Source: an uncultured Eubacteriales bacterium (lineage in GTDB: Bacteria; Bacillota; Clostridia; Oscillospirales; Oscillospiraceae). From it: a stretch of 46,431 nt of DNA. Positions 42,982 through 46,431 of the stretch are shown here, piece after piece. Both the position numbers and the translations under genes were made by a program. Location of the stretch: contig UROG01000018.1 in NCBI GenBank assembly GCA_900549485.1, positions 1-46,431 of the forward strand, read 5' to 3'. How positions within the stretch are numbered: position 1 is the stretch's first letter; each line of letters begins with the position of its first letter. The notes beneath the pieces were generated by a model. It was not told the DNA's origin. It did not search any database and saw only the letters and a list, made by a program, of their open reading frames with translations.

Positions 42982-44529
42982 TTATGCTTCCTTTTTGTTG
43001 CCGACGGCAGCGAATATCCAGAACGCCACCAGAACAACGCCGGAAATAATGTAAATAACATCGCTGGATGCGTTTTTGAAGAAGCCCTGAAGCTGACCGG
43101 CAAGCACAAGCGTCATAACGACAGGAACAACAAACTTGATGCAGATCCTGTAGAGCGGAGCAAACCACTCGGAATCGCAGCCGCTGCTGATCTCCTTGAG
43201 GACGAAATCGGGCTTGCGCTCCCAGCCGATCATGAGTGCCATCAGTATCGTGCCGAGAGGCATCGCAACGCCTTCGGACCAGCAATCCATGAAGTCAAGC
43301 CAGCAATCGTTCCAGCCGCTGATACCGAACAGCTTCTGCCCGGGAACCCAGAGTCCGTTGGAGCCGAGACCGTCAAGCGCAACGATCAGCGCCTCAGCCA
43401 TGATAGCGACGGAAACCCACAGCGTGACCTTGGTGCGGTCCGCGGTCTTGCCCTTATCCGCTGCTCTGTCGATAAAGAACGTTGCCATAACCTCCATGAG
43501 GGATATTGCGGAGGAGATAGCCGCGATAATGACCAGTGCGTAGAAGATGACGCCGAACAGAGGACCTGCCGCGCCCATGTTGGAGAAAACGTCCTGCAAA
43601 GTCACAAACAGGAGGTTGGGACCGGAGAGCTTGATCTCATTGACGGCTACGCCGCTGTTGATGCCGTTTGCAACGGCAGCGGGAATGACCGCAAGACCTG
43701 CCATAAGAGCGACCAGAGTATCGGAGAAAACAATGACTCCGGAGTTCTTGACAAGGTTTTCTTTCTTGTCTATGTAGGAGCCGTATGTGACCATTGCGCC
43801 CATTGCGAGAGACAGAGAGAAGAACATCTGCCCGCCGGCGGTTCCGAGGACTTCGATGAAGCCGGGAGCCTTTTCAATAAACCCGCCCTTTACGGCGTAG
43901 CCGGGAACGAACATGAACTTGAGACCCTCGACCGCGTTAGGAAGGGTCACTGCACGGATGATGACCACAAGGAGCATCACGAACAGCGCGGGCATACCGA
44001 TCTTGTTGAACTTCTCAATACCGCCGGAAACGCCGCCCTTGACGATGAGCATGCAGATGACCATGAACATCAGCGTGAAGAACGCGCAGCCGAACTGATT
44101 TGTGAGCATCGCACCGAAGGTGTTGCTGCCGGAGATAGTCGCGCCGAACAGGTTGGACAGACCGAAGCCCAGCTCCGCAAAGTTCAGGAACATATACTGG
44201 AAGCAGTATGCGCCGAGAACGGAGTAGAAGCTCATGATAAGGAACGGGGAGATCATGCCCATCCAGCCTATCCACTTGAACTTTTTGGAAACGGCTTTAT
44301 ATGCGTCCACAACGCCCCTGCCGGTCATACGGCCGATGGCAAGCTCGGAGGACATTGCGACCATGCCGACGACGATGGCCAGTCCTATGTACACAAGAAG
44401 AAACGTAAAGCCGCCGCTCATGCCCATTTTATACGGGAAGCCCCATATATTGCCCAGACCGACGGCAGAACCGACAGCAGCCATTATAAAGCCAAGGTTG
44501 CTGCCCCAAGATCCGCGATTGTTTTCCAT
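42982..44529 (-). CDS. Sodium-dependent transporter of the NSS (SNF) family
   Basis: Secondary transporter of 515 aa with 11-12 membrane helices, similar to LeuT/MhsT-type amino-acid symporters. TM1 carries the sodium/substrate motif AVGSAVGLGNIWGFPYKMG. TM6 lies in the GGQMFFSLSLAMGAMVTYGSY stretch, and other conserved parts include SSELAIGRMTGRG and PLGTILMALMIGWE. The substrate (probably an amino acid or amine) cannot be told. It is divergent from a LysR-type regulator across 171 bp, the usual layout for regulator-transporter pairs. A long plus-strand frame opposite it (42976-44580) is a shadow. Confidence 0.94.
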   Translation of the reverse strand: MENNRGSWGSNLGFIMAAVGSAVGLGNIWGFPYKMGMSGGFTFLLVYIGLAIVVGMVAMSSELAIGRMTGRGVVDAYKAVSKKFKWIGWMGMISPFLIMSFYSVLGAYCFQYMFLNFAELGFGLSNLFGATISGSNTFGAMLTNQFGCAFFTLMFMVICMLIVKGGVSGGIEKFNKIGMPALFVMLLVVIIRAVTLPNAVEGLKFMFVPGYAVKGGFIEKAPGFIEVLGTAGGQMFFSLSLAMGAMVTYGSYIDKKENLVKNSGVIVFSDTLVALMAGLAVIPAAVANGINSGVAVNEIKLSGPNLLFVTLQDVFSNMGAAGPLFGVIFYALVIIAAISSAISLMEVMATFFIDRAADKGKTADRTKVTLWVSVAIMAEALIVALDGLGSNGLWVPGQKLFGISGWNDCWLDFMDCWSEGVAMPLGTILMALMIGWERKPDFVLKEISSGCDSEWFAPLYRICIKFVVPVVMTLVLAGQLQGFFKNASSDVIYIISGVVLVAFWIFAAVGNKKEA

Positions 44530-44700
44530 TTTTTATACCTCTCAATTCAAACTCGTTTTTTACACATTCTCATTCTATAAAAAACATACTGCAAGTATAT
44601 CATTTTGCTTGCATTTTTCCAACTTCTATATTATTATGTATGTCATTAGAAAATGTAATGTATGCTCTCATTCATAAGAAAGTGAAATAATTGGCAAGCT
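44530..44700. other. Divergent NSS / LysR control region
   Basis: A 171-bp A+T-rich spacer between divergent genes. A short dyad TTCA-N8-TGAA lies at 44670-44685 and an ATGTATGTCATT-like stretch near 44636-44647. A LysR site (T-N11-A) is plausible but none is convincing. Confidence 0.4.
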
Positions 44701-45597
44701 ATGGATACAAAAAAGATAAACGCGCTGCTGCTGTCCCTTGAGCACGGAAGCCTTACGGCGGCGGCGGAAGAGCTGGGCTATACCCAGTCCGGCATGACGC
44801 ACATGATGAACTCGCTTGAGGATGAGCTTGGGCTGAAGCTTCTTCTGCGGACGAAGACGGGCGTGCATCTCTCCCCTGCCGGAGAGGAGCTGCTGTCGGA
44901 CATGATCGCGCTGAGCGACAGCGCATCGAAGCTTGAGCGCCATGTCGGCAAAATAAAGCAGGAGGGTACATCCTCGCTCAAGCTGGGCGCATACTCAAGC
45001 ATGACGCGGCAGTGGCTTCCCGCGATCCTTGCGGAGCTTCGGCGCGTCAGCCCGGAAATGAACGTTTCCGTAACGGTCTTCTCAAAGATGGAGCAGGCTT
45101 ATGCCGCGGTCAGAAACGGCTCGCTCGACTGCGCGATCGCAAGCTACGCACAGGCAATGGCTACGGGTATGGAGTGGGTGCATCTGCGGGACGATCCGCT
45201 TGTTGCGGTTCTGCCGGCAGACTGCGGCTTCAGCGGCGGCGCCTATCCCGTTGAGCGCTTCAAGGGGCAGGAGTTCATGATGCCTTCCGGCGGTTTTGAG
45301 CTTGACGTAGGTCCGCTGCTCACCTCCGTCGGTTCCGAAAGTCCCCCCCTGATCCGCTACTCAAACCTTGACGACGCCTCTCTTGTCTCCATGGTCGCGC
45401 ACGGTCTTGGCGTGACCGTGCTTTCAGAGCTGGTAATGGAGAGCATTTCCGAACCGGTGACGGCGGTTCCCATCTCGCCTTACGCATGCAGATCCCTCGG
45501 CATCATTTTCACCCGCAGCCGCAAAGCCGACAAAAACGTCGTTCTGCTCATCGAGTGCGCCAAGCGCACCATCGCGGAAATGTACGCGGAGGGCTGA
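44701..45597 (+). CDS. LysR-family transcriptional regulator
   Basis: DNA-binding regulator of 298 aa. The N-terminal winged helix has SLTAAAEELGYTQSGMTHMM and TKTGVHLSPAGEELL, and the periplasmic-binding-like effector domain begins near SSLKLGAYSSM and includes DCAIASYAQ and GLGVTVLSELV. It is divergent from the NSS symporter, its likely target. No clear Shine-Dalgarno precedes the ATG, so the start is a little uncertain. The stop lies 2 bp from the stop of convergent spoVAC. Confidence 0.93.
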   Translation: MDTKKINALLLSLEHGSLTAAAEELGYTQSGMTHMMNSLEDELGLKLLLRTKTGVHLSPAGEELLSDMIALSDSASKLERHVGKIKQEGTSSLKLGAYSSMTRQWLPAILAELRRVSPEMNVSVTVFSKMEQAYAAVRNGSLDCAIASYAQAMATGMEWVHLRDDPLVAVLPADCGFSGGAYPVERFKGQEFMMPSGGFELDVGPLLTSVGSESPPLIRYSNLDDASLVSMVAHGLGVTVLSELVMESISEPVTAVPISPYACRSLGIIFTRSRKADKNVVLLIECAKRTIAEMYAEG

Positions 45598-45599
45598 GC

Positions 45600-46043
45600 C
45601 TACACGGCGCCGGTCAGGCAGAGGATAAGCCCGTATACAATGCTTGCGGATATCCCGTACACGATCACCGGCCCCGCTATCGCAAACATCTTTGTACCCG
45701 TGCCGGTAATAAAGCCCTCCGATTTGAACTCGATGGCCGCGGCGGCAACGGAATTTGCAAAGCCGGTTATGGGGACAAGCGTTCCCGCACCGGCAAACGA
45801 GGCAATGTCGTCGTATACGCCTATCCCCGTCAGCAGTACGCCCAAAAATACAAGCGTCATCGAGCAGGCCGTTGCGGCAAGATCGCTCTCAAGGCCGAGG
45901 TGCTTATAGATGTTCATCACGCCCTGCCCGACGGCGCATATCGCCCCGCCGGAAACAAACGCCTTGAGCAGGTTAAGCTTGCCCGGAGACCTCGGTACCC
46001 GCTTTGACGCAAATTCTCTGTATTCCTCACTGTTCATTTTCAT
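45600..46043 (-). CDS. spoVAC: Stage V sporulation protein AC
   Basis: Inner-membrane spore protein of 147 aa, part of the SpoVA channel that moves dipicolinic acid into the forespore and releases it in germination. The SpoVAC pattern is clear: KAFVSGGAICAVGQGVMNIY, LVFLGVLLTGIGVYDDI, FAGAGTLVPITGFANSV and AIEFKSEGFITGTGTKMF. Usually spoVAD and spoVAE follow; here the next gene downstream is convergent lysR, so they are missing at this locus. GGAGG 6 nt before the ATG supports the start. No promoter was identified in the 46044-46173 region. Confidence 0.93.
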   Translation of the reverse strand: MKMNSEEYREFASKRVPRSPGKLNLLKAFVSGGAICAVGQGVMNIYKHLGLESDLAATACSMTLVFLGVLLTGIGVYDDIASFAGAGTLVPITGFANSVAAAAIEFKSEGFITGTGTKMFAIAGPVIVYGISASIVYGLILCLTGAV

Positions 46044-46173
46044 AGTTGACCTCCATATCCCCCGCCCGCCTCAGCTCTGGCGGACACGCAGGCGTATTCA
46101 TGGCGGCATTCCGAGCCGGCGCGCCGCCGATTTTTCTTTTTTATAATTTTTGCGCAAATCGCAAAAATATTCC

Positions 46174-46202
46174 TTGACTTTGAATGTGAAATATCATATA
46201 AT
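46174..46202 (+). promoter_or_regulatory. Sigma-A promoter of the tRNA-Ser gene
   Basis: TTGACT (46174-46179), a 17-bp spacer and a perfect TATAAT (46197-46202), 43 bp before the tRNA. Confidence 0.88.
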
Positions 46203-46244
46203 GTTCAGGCTGACAAGTGAATAAATTATTTCCTTGAGCAATAC

Positions 46245-46336
46245 GGAGATGTCGCGTAGTTGGTCGAGCGCGCACGATTGGAAATCGTGTATACCCCATA
46301 AGGGTATCAAGAGTTCGAATCTCTTCATCTCCGCCA
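46245..46336 (+). tRNA. tRNA-Ser (GGA)
   Basis: 92-nt class II tRNA with encoded CCA. The acceptor stem GGAGATG pairs with CATCTCC, the discriminator is G, and CCA occupies 46334-46336. The anticodon arm is CACGA/TCGTG with loop TTGGAAA, giving anticodon GGA (UCC/UCU serine codons). The long variable arm TACCC...GGGTA is typical of tRNA-Ser, and GTTCGAATC forms the T-arm. It has its own promoter and terminator. Confidence 0.97.
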
Positions 46337-46341
46337 TAGAT

Positions 46342-46376
46342 CCGGTGCAGTTTTACAAGACTGCACCGGTTTTTTT
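46342..46376 (+). terminator. Terminator of the tRNA-Ser gene
   Basis: 9-bp perfect stem CCGGTGCAG (46342-46350) with CTGCACCGG (46361-46369) and a seven-T run (46370-46376). A second MITE copy begins two bases later. Confidence 0.93.
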
Positions 46377-46377
46377 C

Positions 46378-46431
46378 GGTTCTATAATAAATGTTGGGGT
46401 GGACGCTCGTAAAGAGAGGTCCACACCCAAC
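46378..46431. mobile_element. Second MITE copy, inverted, cut by the window end
   Basis: Begins GGTTCTA (46378-46384). Its first 24 bases match the reverse complement of 42903-42926 at 23 of 24 positions. A hairpin follows: GTTGGGGTGGAC (46393-46404) pairs imperfectly with 46419-46431, like the inner hairpin of the first copy. It abuts the T-run of the tRNA terminator. The other end lies outside the window, so a full insertion sequence is not excluded. Confidence 0.75.

Noticed and set aside
42976..44580. 534-residue plus-strand frame longer than the gene opposite it
   Set aside because: It is the mirror of the NSS symporter: its composition is rich in His, Asp, Glu and Gln as expected from antisense of hydrophobic codons, it has no ribosome binding site, and it matches no family.
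44530..44700. A LysR T-N11-A operator in the symporter/lysR spacer
   Set aside because: Several weak dyads exist in this A+T-rich DNA, but none stands out or repeats.
1..46431. CRISPR array, riboswitch, T-box or rRNA
   Set aside because: No regularly spaced repeats were seen, no aptamer-like leader was recognised before metabolic or synthetase genes (cysS has only a 53-bp spacer), and no rRNA sequence was noted.

Overview
The window reads as chromosome from a spore-forming Bacillota, most likely class Clostridia and probably an Oscillospiraceae/Ruminococcaceae-type gut anaerobe. The support is protein content and style: SpoIVB and SpoVAC, the str operon (rpsL-rpsG-fusA-tuf), a holB-ricT pair, a prmC-YqhQ pair, an isoprenoid MEP pathway (ispD, ispF), strong AGGAGG-type ribosome binding sites, frequent GTG/TTG starts and a moderately high G+C. 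The taxonomic placement is inference; no rRNA is present.

Layout. 122-9013 (minus strand): a two-component system, then YqhQ (DUF1385), prmC, recA, recX, rimO, pgsA and cysS. 9237-17774 (plus): an EF-G-like ribosomal-protection GTPase fused to a Rae1/YacP-like NYN nuclease, overlapping a YlmH/RqcP2-like S4 protein, then recD2, a ComFC-like phosphoribosyltransferase, an MreB-family actin, ispD and ispF, closed by a strong terminator. 17957-21405 (plus): response regulator, sensor kinase and membrane HtrA protease, a likely envelope-stress module. 21547-26160 (plus): the str operon with a clear sigma-A promoter and terminator. 26188-29690 (plus): a surface-glycan-like operon (phosphodiester glycosidase family protein, an unknown membrane-anchored protein, a GT2 glycosyltransferase, GtrA). 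29702-29939: a cluster of perfect hairpins between convergent operons. 29962-32322 (minus): rpmG-secE-nusG-rplK-rplA, ending after rplA without rplJ/rplL.

32486-33424 (plus) is spoIVB with a short C-terminus. Next to it lies an A+T-richer module, 33506-38330 (minus): a LacI regulator, TRAP transporter DctQ-DctM-DctP and an amidohydrolase. Two matching palindromic operators lie upstream of lacI and dctQ, which points to a self-contained, probably acquired, substrate-responsive uptake cassette. 38435-40557 (minus) holds a small secreted/anchored unknown protein and a PAP2 phosphatase with a long charged tail. 40602-42828 (plus) holds holB and ricT. A small MITE-like element (42839-42926) with a target-site duplication sits in the foot of the terminator of the next gene, an NSS-family sodium symporter (minus), which is divergent from a LysR regulator. 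SpoVAC (minus) and a tRNA-Ser(GGA) with its own promoter and terminator follow. A second copy of the MITE family starts at 46378 and runs off the window.

The most interesting points are the GTPase-nuclease fusion coupled to a YlmH-like ribosome-quality-control factor, the MITE family that appears to land in terminator T-tracts, the TRAP/LacI operator pair, the multi-hairpin intergenic block, and the shortened spoIVB at the edge of the acquired module.
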